A DNA stretch of 57,028 nt from Lachnospiraceae bacterium (GTDB lineage: Bacteria; Bacillota; Clostridia; Lachnospirales; Lachnospiraceae): contig JAJQDT010000108.1 of the NCBI GenBank assembly GCA_021202075.1, forward strand, positions 8,282-65,309, in the 5' to 3' direction. The position numbers and the translations under genes were made by a program. Below are positions 26,450 to 36,208 of the stretch, piece after piece; position 1 is the first letter of the stretch; each line of letters starts with the position of its first letter. Below the pieces are notes generated by a model that saw nothing but the letters and a program-made list of their open reading frames with translations, was not told the origin of the DNA and made no database searches.

Positions 26450-27067
26450 TTAAGTTTCTTTCCGAAATATCTCAATCCTCCCGTCGTCCCCGCTCCGGTC
26501 TTTGAATGCCGGGAAGAGGAAGCCGCTCACCGGCGGTTCGGGTTCGTAGTCTCCGCTGACTGGACAGATGGCGCCAACCAGGAAGGAATAGACCTCTTCG
26601 GACTCCCACTGGCTCTCATGGTCGGTTCCCTTGCGCGGGATATCGTAGGTACCGTAGAAAAGATAAATAGCAAACGGTTCCTGCGGCAGCTGCCCCAAGC
26701 CCAATGCTTCAAAAAATGACTCTGACACTTCATAAAAGGTATCCAGCAGCGCGTCGTTTTTGAGGCCGCAGTCGTTCAGCGCCATAAGCATCTGCCGGAT
26801 GCCGCCCGGCTTTTGTTCTTCCGGTTCAAAACGGTATTCATTTAACTGTACATTTGTTTCTGAGAAAGGGATGGCCTTCGCAATCTCCAGATTCTGCTGC
26901 CGCTCGGCGCCCGTCAGCTTCTGAAAGTGCCGGTTGAAGGTGCCGTCCACATAGCCTTCCTCATCAAAATAAGCTCCCGCGATTCTGCTGAAGCATGTCC
27001 GGCTCAGTGTCATGCGGCGCGTCAGCTCCAGCATGTCCTCGCGGTTGATTGATCCCTGTTGACGCAT
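26450..27067 (-). pseudogene. N-terminal half of a DUF4317 family protein
   Basis: 205 residues; GAGGAA before the ATG. The NREDMLELTRRMTLSRTCFSR start, LKNDALLDTFYEV, ESEEVYSFLVGAICPVS and GFLFPAFKDRS match DUF4317 proteins, which from memory are near 380-400 residues. The frame ends at IFRKET-stop. The bases after it carry further stops in that frame and do not continue the family. It may be a truncated remnant or a functional short form; codon quality inside the frame is intact. Confidence 0.7.
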
Positions 27068-27367
27068 TATCTATTCCTCATCATGAAATGTCCTTTATTC
27101 TGGAATTTTATTTGCTCCCGTTTTTATGTCGAACAATGCATATTCATCATTTTCCATCTGACATACCACATTCGCTTCAAGGCTGCACAGTTTTCCTTTA
27201 TCGCTGTCAAGCGCAGGTTGTCTTCATTAGACAATCCAGTCGTCTGCTCCATAAGTTCTTCAGCGGAAAATGCGTCGCCTGCAGCGTTAGTGTAGCATAT
27301 CTCTTTGCCCTCCACAAGTTAATTTTCTGTTGCCGGTATCAGCTCTATTGTTTTTGTACACACTATA

Positions 27368-27395
27368 ATTATATCTACCTCCGCGCTTAAATCAA
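27368..27395 (-). promoter_or_regulatory. Promoter of the shared GGAGGTRGA type, copy 1
   Basis: TTGATT, 16 bases, TATAAT. The spacer contains GGAGGTAGA and the -10 runs on as TATAATTATA. The same arrangement recurs at 45200-45227. It faces the DUF4317 remnant. Confidence 0.6.
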
Positions 27396-27397
27396 GG

Positions 27398-27450
27398 AAA
27401 AGAAGAAATAGCCGTTTGACACCCTCAAAAAGTGCAAACAGCCATTTCTT
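27398..27450 (-). terminator. Terminator of the giant surface-protein gene
   Basis: AAGAAATGGCTGTTTGCAC / GTCAAACGGCTATTTCTT long stem with an 11-base loop, followed by CTTTTCC on the minus strand, 22 bases past the stop codon. Confidence 0.85.
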
Positions 27451-27472
27451 ATATTCTTGTATCAATTAGCGC

Positions 27473-30400
27473 TTACTTCACCGTCACCTTGACCTTAATA
27501 CTCTTGGATCCTGATTCGATCGTAATGGTCGCGGTTCCTTTTTTCTTTGCAACAATTTTACCCTTTGAGCTTACGGTCGCCACTTTCTTGTCAGAGGTTT
27601 TGTAAGTAACTTTCTGAACAGATGTGATCGGCGTAATCACCGGCAGCAACGTATAGGACTTACCTTTGCTCAATGATACTTTCTTTGAGACAACCGTAAT
27701 TTTTGTTGTTTTGACCACGGCTTTCTGAACGGTAACCTTAATATCTTTCGTTAATCCGCTTGCCAGAGTGACTGTGATAATCGCCTTTCCGGTCTTATTC
27801 TTTGCTGTAATCTTTCCTGCACTGGTCACGGTTACAACCTTTGTATTGCTGGATTTCCATGAAACAATGGAATCCCCTTCCGCAAGCCCGGTTACCTTCA
27901 GCGCTGTTGTTTTTTGTTTCTTCTTCAATTTAATCGAGGAAGCGTTCACCGTGATGGTCGGCGTCAATGTGGTTCCGTACTCACGTATCACTGTCTCACC
28001 GCAAATTTCGCAGGTATGCGTCTGAGTCTCTGGCGCAAATACCGTCGCCTCGCTCGTAGTTGTCCACTCGCCGTAGCTGTGGCCGGTTGCCGCAATCGTC
28101 TCCGATATCACAACAACAGAAGAACCGCACTCTGAGCAATACTGTACTCTGGTTCCAGCCTCCGTACATGTTGCCTCTTTCATCGTCACCCAAGTGCCGG
28201 TTGCTGTATGCGTATGAGTCGTACCCGCTGGATCGGTCGTATCGGTTGAGTCTGTTGAACCTGTCGTATCCGTTGAATCTATTGAGTCTGTAGTATCTGT
28301 CGCAAGCTTCGCAATTGCCTCTGTCTTCGTCGCGCCACAGGCCGTACAGGTATATGTCATTACTCCCGCAGCCGTAGTGGTTGCTTCCGTAGTGACTACC
28401 CCGTTATCCCAGCTATGACCTGTGGCCGCGATTGTCTCAGACTTCACGACTTCGGATGTTCCACAATATCTGCAATACTGTACCCGCGTGCCTGCTGTCG
28501 TACATGTCGCCGCCTTTGTCGTCACCCAGGTGCCGGTCGCCGTGTGCGTAGTCAGCTTGCTGATCGTTTCTGTCTTCGTCGCGCCGCAGGCCGTACAGGT
28601 GTAGGTCTTTACACCAGTCGCTGCGCAGGTCGCCGTCTTCGTAACTGTGCCGCCATCCCAGGTATGGCCGGTCGCCGCAATCACCAGATCCGCCGGGGAC
28701 ACTTCTGCGGTAAGAGCAGAATCCGCGAAATACTTCCCACAGATTTCACAGTACCAATACGCGATGTGGCCTTCTTCAGTACAGGTTGCATCCACCCCGC
28801 CATATTCCGACAGTTCATGGCCTGAGGCAACGGTTACCCGGTTGCTGCTTAATCCACAGACTGTACAAGTATGGTTCTCCTCACCTTCCTCTGTACAGGT
28901 CGGCTCTGTTACGGTTTCCCAGACGCTCCAGCTATGACCCGTCGCCGGGATAATTTCCTCATAAGAACTCCCGCAGGTCTGGCAGGTATAAGTGCGTCGG
29001 CCCGATGACGTGCAACCCGCCTCTTCCTCCACAGTCAGTTCATAACTGTGGCCGGTCGGCAGAATCGTCTCATAGACCGTTGTCCCACAAACGGAGCAGA
29101 CCGAAGAAGCGATTCCGGATGTCGTACATGTCGCTTCCTCTATAATCTCCTGTTCTCCGAGGGTATGGCTGCCTGTTCCGCAATTTTCCGTCCGAAATTC
29201 GAAGGTGCTAAAAGAAGCAGCCGCAAAGGTAATGGTTCCGTCTCCATTGTCCGTATAGGAAAGTTCAGTCTCTGCACCATCCTCGTTCAAATGGTATAAA
29301 CAAAAATTTAGTCCCACATAAGTATCTGGTACCGGCATCGTAATCTGCACCGGCGCGGACAACTGCTGCGCTGTATCCGAAAGTCTTACGCCATCTTTCA
29401 AAATATACAGGCTGATATTGACTGAGTAAACTGTCTGCCCGCTCTCGTTTACTTCCGAACCCGCTTCTGAAAAAACCACTTCCGCGGAGTAAACGGATCC
29501 TGCCTCGGCTGTAATGCCGGAGTTTTCATCCAGCAAAACCGCCGCTACCGTGACAGCCGCGCCATCCACGGTCACAGACGAACTCTCAAGAAAAGCAGAA
29601 GCACTTGATTCTTCAGAGGAAACTGCTGCAAGGTTGTAGGAATTATCCGTTTCATCTTCTGTAACGGTGATTGTAGTCTCAACTATTGTCACAGTTTCAT
29701 CTGATACATTACACCCTGTCTCTGCCAGCCTCTGTTCCAGAACAGTGACAAGTTCCATTGAGCCGTTATCAATGAGCTGCTGGTTGTCAATAGCCGCTGT
29801 GTTTTCTACCAGTTCCGATATCTGATAGTCGTCGGGCTCGTCCCCCGCATCTGACAGGCTGTCCAGTATATCCTGAATCGCCGCTGTTACCGTTTCGGGA
29901 ATCAGAATTTCAAGCGTTTCCTCCATCTGGCAGTCCTCGCAGACCCGATACCGTCTGCCCGATGTCAGCGTCTCTTCATCCGCCTCGACAATCTGTTCTT
30001 CACCCCAGCTATGTCCGGATGCTTCCAATATTTCAGTTTCCAGTTCACCACAGCCGCTCCTCTGGCAGATCCGGTATGCAAGTCCGTCCGTCGTACAGGT
30101 TGCGGCAAGTGCTGTCGTCCATGTCTCCGGCCACTCATGACCCAGTGCTTCCAGCACCTCATCCTTCTCCTCCTGGCAGGAGATGCAGGTATATCGCAAA
30201 GTTCCATCCGCCGTACAGGTCGCGTTCTGAACCACTGTCCCATCGTCCCAGGTATGGCCGGTGGCCGGAACCTCCTCGTCCTCATATTTTCCACAGAAAC
30301 TGCAGATATTTCGCAGAATTCCGTTCTCTGTACAGGTTGCTTCACGCATAATATACTGTTCAAAGGAGTGAACCGTCGGCGTCGATACACTCCCGGTCAG

Positions 30401-33400
30401 TTCAGCTGTCCCCTCCTCGTCACTGAAATACTTTCCGCATATCGAGCAATACCAGTATTCAATATTTCCTTCCTCTGTACAGGTTGCTTCCTTCGCCTCA
30501 ACATGGGTCAAATCTCCATGTCCCGCTGAGAGAACAAAGGTTGCAGAATACAAATCATAATCTATCGCGAAATAATAGGTTTCCTGCTCTTCCAGCGTAC
30601 AGCCGAGAGCCGAGCCCTGATCAATGAAATTGCCCGCTGAATCATACAGGATCACAGAAACGATACCAGTGCCATCCAACTCATATGCGCCGCTCTTCCC
30701 ACGCGGCACAGTATATTTGAAATATCGTTTTTCATAATTATAATATCCATCTGATTGCAGCATATCGTCTTCGAGAACCACTACCTTCGCAGAGTCTGTA
30801 ATCGTCTCCCAGGACTTCTGTAATTCAATAGATGTCTGGTGTCGCCCGAATGCATATGGCACCCGGATATAGTAGGTCTCATTCGCAGCCGCGACAAACC
30901 CAAGTGTCGAATACGATTCGTCCAATAAAATCCCGGCCGAATTATAAACCTGGTCCGTGACCGACAGGGTATCGGTCGAGAAAAGATAGAACCCCGCCTC
31001 AGTTGGCGTGAAAGTATACCAGACCACTTCCCCGTCCACGGTTCGTATCTCTTCCGTGATCTCGGTCCCTGCTGTCAGACTCTCCGCGCTCACGGAAACT
31101 GTATCAAAGATTTCATCTATAGACTGTCTTTTTTCCAGAAGAACCTGCCAGTTCCCATACGAACCATATCCACTCTCCATCTCAAAATAATAAGTAGTCC
31201 CTTCCTGAAGCATACAGGTCAGACTGCCGTTTGAAGTTGTTTCGGAAACACTTGTTCCATAACCACTATCCTCGGAAGGGGTCGTCTTTGCGGTTACATA
31301 CGCCACCAGATCCGCATCCTCTGCCGTATAGGAAAACTGATATTTCCCGGATTCCCCATTTGGCACAGTATATTTAAAGCATACCGTATCCCGGAGCACA
31401 GAAAGCTGCGCCGTATCCGCCGTATTGAGTTTTAATATCTGAGCCTCTTTCTTATAATCAACCCAGGATCTCCGTTTCTCAAGATATACCTGAAGTTCCT
31501 CAGATGCATCATCTGTGAAAATCAGAAAATAATACTGCTCATTTTCCTCTAAGGAAACAGTCCGGGAAGGACTCCCCCATGATTTTTTTGTCCCTTCATC
31601 GTCATACACTTCAATATAGTCGCAGCTAAGACTATAAAATTCGTACTGGCCGCCAGTTCCCTCTGGGACAACATAGGAAAAGACACATACACCCGAAGCT
31701 TCGGACGGAGTACCAGTTATGACATCATCCAGGGCAAGCGGTACTGCAGATGCCTCCAGTGATTCCAGCTGCACCAATTTAACAGACAGAGATTCCGGCA
31801 CACTGTTTTGACCATATATGCCGAAATAATACGTTTTCCCGGCAGTCAGAGAAAAAGTCGCGCTAAAAATGCTCCCACTAATAGAAACGTAGTCGTTCTG
31901 TGCATCATACAATTGAAAAGAACGTGAATCGGATGTCCAGAACCGATAGTATCCGGTTCCCGCATCGGATGGCACAGTATATTTCAAATACCCCCATTCT
32001 CCCTTATCCGGCTCAGTCACGGTCACAAGCTCCCCGACTGTCAGCTCGGTATCATCCATAGCCGTCAGGATGGCCTTAAAGGTTCCGGTCGCATTTCCCA
32101 CGCCTTGAACCGTGATATACCAGGTGGCGCCGGCGCTAAGCCGCTTCCTCACTCTCACAGAACTATCCCCCGACACATCCGTCGTCGAATTGCCGTTGCT
32201 GTTATAAAAGGTAATCTCTGCCCCGGGACTTTCTGTCAATTCAAATTGATAGGTTGCTGTCCCATTATCCGGCACAGTAAAGCTGTACCAGATGGTCTTC
32301 CCCGGCTCTATGATTGTTCCAGTCACAGATGTTCCAAGCTCCAGTTCTGTCGCATAGGATTTCATTGTGCTGAAGGTATTGTCCTTCCGAAGCACCGCCG
32401 TGACATACTCCGCTTCCGAATCGCCCGGCCTAACTTCAAAGTAATAAGTACTTCCAGAGCTTATGGTATAGCTCAGATAGCCTTCACCCGAACTCATTAA
32501 CGTCCCGGAGTTGGAATACAAATAAATTGAATTCCCTGCAGAAATCAGACGGTATGTCGATGTTGAACCCGCCGTATATTGGTAATAGACCGCCTCATCC
32601 CCTTCCGTCAGATCAATGTCAGCGTCCACATCCAGCGTCAGCTCCTGCGCCATCTCTTTTTTCTCAGACCAGGTCAGCGCATCCCTGCTCAAAAAAAGCC
32701 GGAATGCGCCACTGCTGCTCCGATATTGGCAAACAAGCTTAAAATAATAAGTCATCCCTGCTTCCAGAATCAGTGTATAATAATATTGCGACTTTGCATA
32801 AGACAAGCCGGACAGTTCTTCTATCACGTTACCGGCCGCATCGCAAACTGAACAGAACAGACTCGAACCGTCCGAAGAGACGACACCGAACTTATAAGTG
32901 CCGCCTGCGTCTTCCGGAACATCATATTTATAATAAAGCGTCCCGCCTTCCGGTATGGCATTCAGATCAAAGCTTTCGCCAGCTTCCACTTCAAAAGCTC
33001 CTGAAGCCCAGGTATCCAGGGACAGACTAACCGCATCCGCTATAGCCTCCTCCCAGGCATCCCGCTCCAGCATGACAGAAAATATACCTGCTGTATCCGC
33101 CGAAGAGTAACTGACTTTATAATAATAGGTACAACCTTCCTCGAGATACCAGGTCAGCACAAAGCAGCTGGCGTATTTCTTCCAATAAGTCAGCATATTA
33201 CCCGTCGCTCCGTCATACAGATAGCCATAGGCGCGGCTGCCCTCCTCAGAGGTCAGCGTATATCGACCACCTGCTCCCTCCGGCACTGTGTAGCGGAAGA
33301 ACACTTCATCTCCGCCCTCCAGAATGACAGCGGAGGCTTCCTCTCCGAGAGTCAGGTCGGTCACATCCTTCCAGAGCCAAGTGAGGTGCACGGTGAGCGT

Positions 33401-34750
33401 TGCCTTTTCCGCAGTCAGTTTGACGCTGATATAATACGTCCCGCCACCCTTCAGATAAGCCTCCGTATAAGTCTGCTTGTCGCCAGAGAGATAGGTATTT
33501 GACGCCATTACGGTGCTCGTCGACCCTTCCTCATAGATATACGTCGTCGTATTCGCACCCGCATCAAATTGATAGCGGCCACTTCGATCCTCCGGAACGG
33601 TATAAGTAAAATAGAACACCTCGTATGCCGAACCTCCGGTAACGCTCAGCTCAGTACCTTCAGTCACTTCTACAGCGTCAGCGGCAGAAACCGAGGCCGC
33701 CATGGCAGAACCCGCCTCTGTCTCCGAAATAGCCGATACCATGAGCACTGTCTCATTCATCTCTGATTCCGTCTCTGCCTCTGTTTCTGTGGATACTTCC
33801 ATCTCTGAATCTGCATCCAGCACCTTGGAGGCCTCACTCCCGATCTCCCCTGTCTGATTGCTATTACTATCCGCTTCTGTCTGTTCACTATCCGATTCTG
33901 GCTGGTCACCGGGTTCTTCCATCTGCTCCTCGACACTCGTGAGCAGCAACGTGACATCCATAACAGTGCTTATGTTCTCCGTCTCCACGGAGTAGTAATA
34001 AGTCACACTCACCGGCAACTCTGCTTCTGCCAGGATAATAGCCCCGTCCGAGATAGACACGCCTGTGTGGGCTATTGTTATTTTATCCATGGACTCCGGG
34101 CTGACCAGCCCGGCAAGAGAGATAACCCACGCACCGTCTTCCAAAATCGCGGCGGCTGTACATATTTGTCCGGAACAATAGAGTTCTGACAGGGCCGTAA
34201 AATACTCGATCCCATCCAGGCTGCCGATCGTGTTTTCCGTGACATCAATAACGACAGTCTCCTCAATTTCTTCATGACTCAACATACCATCCTGATCTGT
34301 GTCAATATTATCCGAAATGTACGCTCTGAAGGCCGCATCCGGAAAATACGCCTCGTCAACCGCGAGAGTCTCTGAAGTGTTCTTTGCAAGAGCCTTCTCA
34401 TCGTTCCCTGTTCCAGTTTCTGTTTCAATATCTTCCTCAATCTCGGCTGCTGCAACCTCTGTTTCCGTTTCTGTCTCAGTTTCCGACTCCGACTCAGTCT
34501 CCTCCAACTGCGCACTCTCCGTCTCATCCATCTCCGTTTCGACTGTCTCATCGCCCGATGCCAAAACTTCATTAATCTCAACGACGGTTACAGATTCCGC
34601 GGTCTCCATTTCATCCGATTCGGTGATTTCAGCATCAGCCACGCCTTCCTCAAGGATGATATCCGCACTGTCATAGGCTAACACAGGGCTTGCAGACGAT
34701 GTTACCAGCATCACCACAGCCATCCCAAGAGCCCAACCTCTCTTCTTCAT
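27473..34750 (-). CDS. Giant repetitive secreted surface protein
   Basis: 2425 residues from the ATG at 34750, which has GGAGG 9 bases upstream; a longer frame to 34813 lacks a ribosome site. The signal peptide is cleaved near SPVLA-YD. Residues about 30-340 are Glu/Thr/Ser-rich low complexity, interrupted near 150 by an EF-hand-like DTDQDGMLSHEE and the start of an LRR-like segment. About ten beta-sandwich repeats of the pre-peptidase C-terminal type fill residues about 355-1415 (key YFKYTVPEGxGGxYxF). About fourteen repeats of the EATCTEEG...YCSICG type (CxxC) lie at about 1415-2250, split by a 250-residue Cys-poor segment. Two Ig-like BIG2 domains end the protein. No LPXTG motif, SLH or dockerin is seen. 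A role as adhesin is inferred. Confidence 0.9.
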   Translation of the reverse strand: MKKRGWALGMAVVMLVTSSASPVLAYDSADIILEEGVADAEITESDEMETAESVTVVEINEVLASGDETVETEMDETESAQLEETESESETETETETEVAAAEIEEDIETETGTGNDEKALAKNTSETLAVDEAYFPDAAFRAYISDNIDTDQDGMLSHEEIEETVVIDVTENTIGSLDGIEYFTALSELYCSGQICTAAAILEDGAWVISLAGLVSPESMDKITIAHTGVSISDGAIILAEAELPVSVTYYYSVETENISTVMDVTLLLTSVEEQMEEPGDQPESDSEQTEADSNSNQTGEIGSEASKVLDADSEMEVSTETEAETESEMNETVLMVSAISETEAGSAMAASVSAADAVEVTEGTELSVTGGSAYEVFYFTYTVPEDRSGRYQFDAGANTTTYIYEEGSTSTVMASNTYLSGDKQTYTEAYLKGGGTYYISVKLTAEKATLTVHLTWLWKDVTDLTLGEEASAVILEGGDEVFFRYTVPEGAGGRYTLTSEEGSRAYGYLYDGATGNMLTYWKKYASCFVLTWYLEEGCTYYYKVSYSSADTAGIFSVMLERDAWEEAIADAVSLSLDTWASGAFEVEAGESFDLNAIPEGGTLYYKYDVPEDAGGTYKFGVVSSDGSSLFCSVCDAAGNVIEELSGLSYAKSQYYYTLILEAGMTYYFKLVCQYRSSSGAFRLFLSRDALTWSEKKEMAQELTLDVDADIDLTEGDEAVYYQYTAGSTSTYRLISAGNSIYLYSNSGTLMSSGEGYLSYTISSGSTYYFEVRPGDSEAEYVTAVLRKDNTFSTMKSYATELELGTSVTGTIIEPGKTIWYSFTVPDNGTATYQFELTESPGAEITFYNSNGNSTTDVSGDSSVRVRKRLSAGATWYITVQGVGNATGTFKAILTAMDDTELTVGELVTVTEPDKGEWGYLKYTVPSDAGTGYYRFWTSDSRSFQLYDAQNDYVSISGSIFSATFSLTAGKTYYFGIYGQNSVPESLSVKLVQLESLEASAVPLALDDVITGTPSEASGVCVFSYVVPEGTGGQYEFYSLSCDYIEVYDDEGTKKSWGSPSRTVSLEENEQYYFLIFTDDASEELQVYLEKRRSWVDYKKEAQILKLNTADTAQLSVLRDTVCFKYTVPNGESGKYQFSYTAEDADLVAYVTAKTTPSEDSGYGTSVSETTSNGSLTCMLQEGTTYYFEMESGYGSYGNWQVLLEKRQSIDEIFDTVSVSAESLTAGTEITEEIRTVDGEVVWYTFTPTEAGFYLFSTDTLSVTDQVYNSAGILLDESYSTLGFVAAANETYYIRVPYAFGRHQTSIELQKSWETITDSAKVVVLEDDMLQSDGYYNYEKRYFKYTVPRGKSGAYELDGTGIVSVILYDSAGNFIDQGSALGCTLEEQETYYFAIDYDLYSATFVLSAGHGDLTHVEAKEATCTEEGNIEYWYCSICGKYFSDEEGTAELTGSVSTPTVHSFEQYIMREATCTENGILRNICSFCGKYEDEEVPATGHTWDDGTVVQNATCTADGTLRYTCISCQEEKDEVLEALGHEWPETWTTALAATCTTDGLAYRICQRSGCGELETEILEASGHSWGEEQIVEADEETLTSGRRYRVCEDCQMEETLEILIPETVTAAIQDILDSLSDAGDEPDDYQISELVENTAAIDNQQLIDNGSMELVTVLEQRLAETGCNVSDETVTIVETTITVTEDETDNSYNLAAVSSEESSASAFLESSSVTVDGAAVTVAAVLLDENSGITAEAGSVYSAEVVFSEAGSEVNESGQTVYSVNISLYILKDGVRLSDTAQQLSAPVQITMPVPDTYVGLNFCLYHLNEDGAETELSYTDNGDGTITFAAASFSTFEFRTENCGTGSHTLGEQEIIEEATCTTSGIASSVCSVCGTTVYETILPTGHSYELTVEEEAGCTSSGRRTYTCQTCGSSYEEIIPATGHSWSVWETVTEPTCTEEGEENHTCTVCGLSSNRVTVASGHELSEYGGVDATCTEEGHIAYWYCEICGKYFADSALTAEVSPADLVIAATGHTWDGGTVTKTATCAATGVKTYTCTACGATKTETISKLTTHTATGTWVTTKAATCTTAGTRVQYCRYCGTSEVVKSETIAATGHSWDNGVVTTEATTTAAGVMTYTCTACGATKTEAIAKLATDTTDSIDSTDTTGSTDSTDTTDPAGTTHTHTATGTWVTMKEATCTEAGTRVQYCSECGSSVVVISETIAATGHSYGEWTTTSEATVFAPETQTHTCEICGETVIREYGTTLTPTITVNASSIKLKKKQKTTALKVTGLAEGDSIVSWKSSNTKVVTVTSAGKITAKNKTGKAIITVTLASGLTKDIKVTVQKAVVKTTKITVVSKKVSLSKGKSYTLLPVITPITSVQKVTYKTSDKKVATVSSKGKIVAKKKGTATITIESGSKSIKVKVTVK

Positions 34751-34960
34751 ATTCTTATCCTCCGTTCTTTTTCGTACAACAAAATAACTCTCACAAAATA
34801 ACCTGCACCTCATGCACAGTCAGGAGTTCCACGACGCTGCTTATTAAGCGAATCCAGGTTTCGGAACGAAGCATGCGTAAGCCGATCTGTTATTTTGTGG
34901 AAATCTCTGCCAGTCTCTTTTTAATCAGCTTAACATACCCCCCTGAAAGTCAAATATTTT

Positions 34961-35371
34961 TCAAAATGCTGTGGAAAAAGCCACCTTCCTCCTGTATATG
35001 GTCTGCCCATATACTTTTATGTCCCGAAACAGGACAGAAGAAGCCGCTTTCCTGTCCATATCCTCTTTGCAATTCATATAAATAAAATCATAATCCTGTT
35101 TATAATCTCCGTCAATAAATATCTTATTCTTAAAATTAATATAGCTTCGATCCCGATACAGCCGCGACTTCTTCTTCTCACTCACAATCAGTAAATCAAT
35201 ATCCGAACTCTCTGTGCACCGTTCCTCCAAAACAGAACCGAAAAGTATTATTTCTGCAATAGATCGACACAGCGGAGCAGTTTTTATAATATTTTCAACG
35301 TAATCTTTCTTTATATCTGCAATCCTGACCTCTGTGTCAAAATTAGTCTTTACTCTGGAAAGTTCACACAT
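34961..35371 (-). CDS. Nucleotidyltransferase-domain protein (MNT-like)
   Basis: 136 residues; GGAGGG 9 bases before the ATG. ILFGSV followed 11 residues later by SDIDLLIV is the G-S...D-x-D signature of polymerase-beta-type nucleotidyltransferases; a later DYDFIYM may give the third acidic residue. Such small proteins often pair with HEPN proteins as antitoxins, but no HEPN gene is adjacent. It lies 85 bases downstream of a HicA-like gene on the same strand. Confidence 0.8.
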   Translation of the reverse strand: MCELSRVKTNFDTEVRIADIKKDYVENIIKTAPLCRSIAEIILFGSVLEERCTESSDIDLLIVSEKKKSRLYRDRSYINFKNKIFIDGDYKQDYDFIYMNCKEDMDRKAASSVLFRDIKVYGQTIYRRKVAFSTAF

Positions 35372-35456
35372 AATGCTGTACCCTCCTCGTTTTCATGTAT
35401 ACTTGCAGCTTTCTTACTCATTCTCATTTGAATAAATACTATTTTGTGTAAATAAG

Positions 35457-35675
35457 TCATATTTTACTGTTAAAGTATTCCTGTGTCACCTGTAATTGTT
35501 TCTTCAGTATTTCTTTCCACATATGGGGATGTATTTCTCCCGAACCTTTTGATACCTTTGTTCGCCGAATGTTTCCGTCCTCATCTGTTTTTCTATAAAA
35601 ATAATGGTCTGTATCTTTATATAATTCCCATTCGTCTCTTTCGCAAAATCGCCTTAGTTCTTTCCATCTCGGCAT
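35457..35675 (-). CDS. HicA-like toxin
   Basis: 72 residues. WELYKDTDHYFYRK, VSKGSGEIHPHMWKEILKKQ and the final His-x-His-x5-Ile-x3-Gln pattern fit the small double-stranded-RNA-binding-like HicA/YcfA fold; the His of EIHPH would be the catalytic candidate. It begins 22 bases inside the end of the upstream gene, as expected for a toxin translated after its antitoxin. HicA assignment is by pattern only. Confidence 0.6.
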   Translation of the reverse strand: MPRWKELRRFCERDEWELYKDTDHYFYRKTDEDGNIRRTKVSKGSGEIHPHMWKEILKKQLQVTQEYFNSKI

Positions 35676-36079
35676 TGAATACTCTCTCCTATCTGTTCAG
35701 GGTCATCTGTAATGAGTGCCTTAAAAATATAGGGAACATGACTTTTCCGGTTCGGGCTTCGGCTATACAACTCGTATTCATTATAATATTCTTCCGAATA
35801 TTCTAAAATCGCATTTCCCATGGCCAGACGGGCGATATGCTCATCACATCCATTCTCTATCAAATCAATTTCGTTCAAAGACAAAGTAATTGAACCATCT
35901 TCCTCTACGTACTTTTGGGCAGTGAAATGATATGCCGCTAATATCTCTGACATCGTCTCCAGATTCGAAAACCACATTCTGTCACGCGTGCGCTTGATAA
36001 ATTTCGGTTTATCGTGAATGACACTGTCGCACACCGCACTCCACTGCTTTCTCACATCCGTTGCCTGTTCCATTAACAT
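35654..36079 (-). CDS. Candidate antitoxin partner of the HicA-like toxin
   Basis: 141 residues starting at ATG 36079, with AGGAGG 8-9 bases upstream; the ATG at 36088 directly abuts the ribosome site. The N-terminal 45 residues (MLMEQATDVRKQWSAVCDSV, then KPKFIKRTRDRMWFSN) resemble a Phd/YefM-type DNA-binding antitoxin. The remainder (SLNEIDLIENG, ILEYSEEYYNEYELYSRSPN) is an uncharacterised domain. It is not a HicB by sequence, so the pairing would be mixed. A canonical promoter with GTACAC repeats precedes it. Confidence 0.6.
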   Translation of the reverse strand: MLMEQATDVRKQWSAVCDSVIHDKPKFIKRTRDRMWFSNLETMSEILAAYHFTAQKYVEEDGSITLSLNEIDLIENGCDEHIARLAMGNAILEYSEEYYNEYELYSRSPNRKSHVPYIFKALITDDPEQIGESIQCRDGKN

Positions 36080-36106
36080 ATCTATCATCCTCCTTTGTGT
36101 ACCTCC

Positions 36107-36135
36107 ATTATAGTTTTGTTTTTATTTCAAGTCAA
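36107..36135 (-). promoter_or_regulatory. Toxin-antitoxin promoter with candidate operators
   Basis: TTGACT, 17 bases, TATAAT. The palindrome GTGTAC-GTTAT-GTACAC lies just upstream (36143-36159) and a third GTACAC occurs at 36097-36102 after the -10. Their placement suggests autoregulation by the antitoxin. Confidence 0.8.
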
Positions 36136-36136
36136 T

Positions 36137-36165
36137 AAAAAAGTGTACATAACGTACACTTTTTT
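36137..36165 (-). terminator. Terminator of the second sugar ABC operon
   Basis: AAAAAAGTGTAC / GTACACTTTTTT hairpin with a 5-base loop, T-rich on both strands, 44 bases past the last permease gene. It is also adjacent to the toxin-antitoxin promoter. Confidence 0.85.
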
Positions 36166-36208
36166 ATTATATGAAATGATATCAGGTTTTATTCTGCCGT
36201 TAACTTCT

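Larger units (their letters stand above)
27068..27472. other. Gap with promoter, terminator and a possible short frame
   Basis: Besides the promoter and terminator listed separately, a minus-strand frame from GTG 27315 to 27124 (63 codons; SAEELMEQTTGLSNEDNLRL within) lies between the promoter and the DUF4317 gene. It has no ribosome site and I recognise no family, so I do not call it a gene. Confidence 0.4.
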
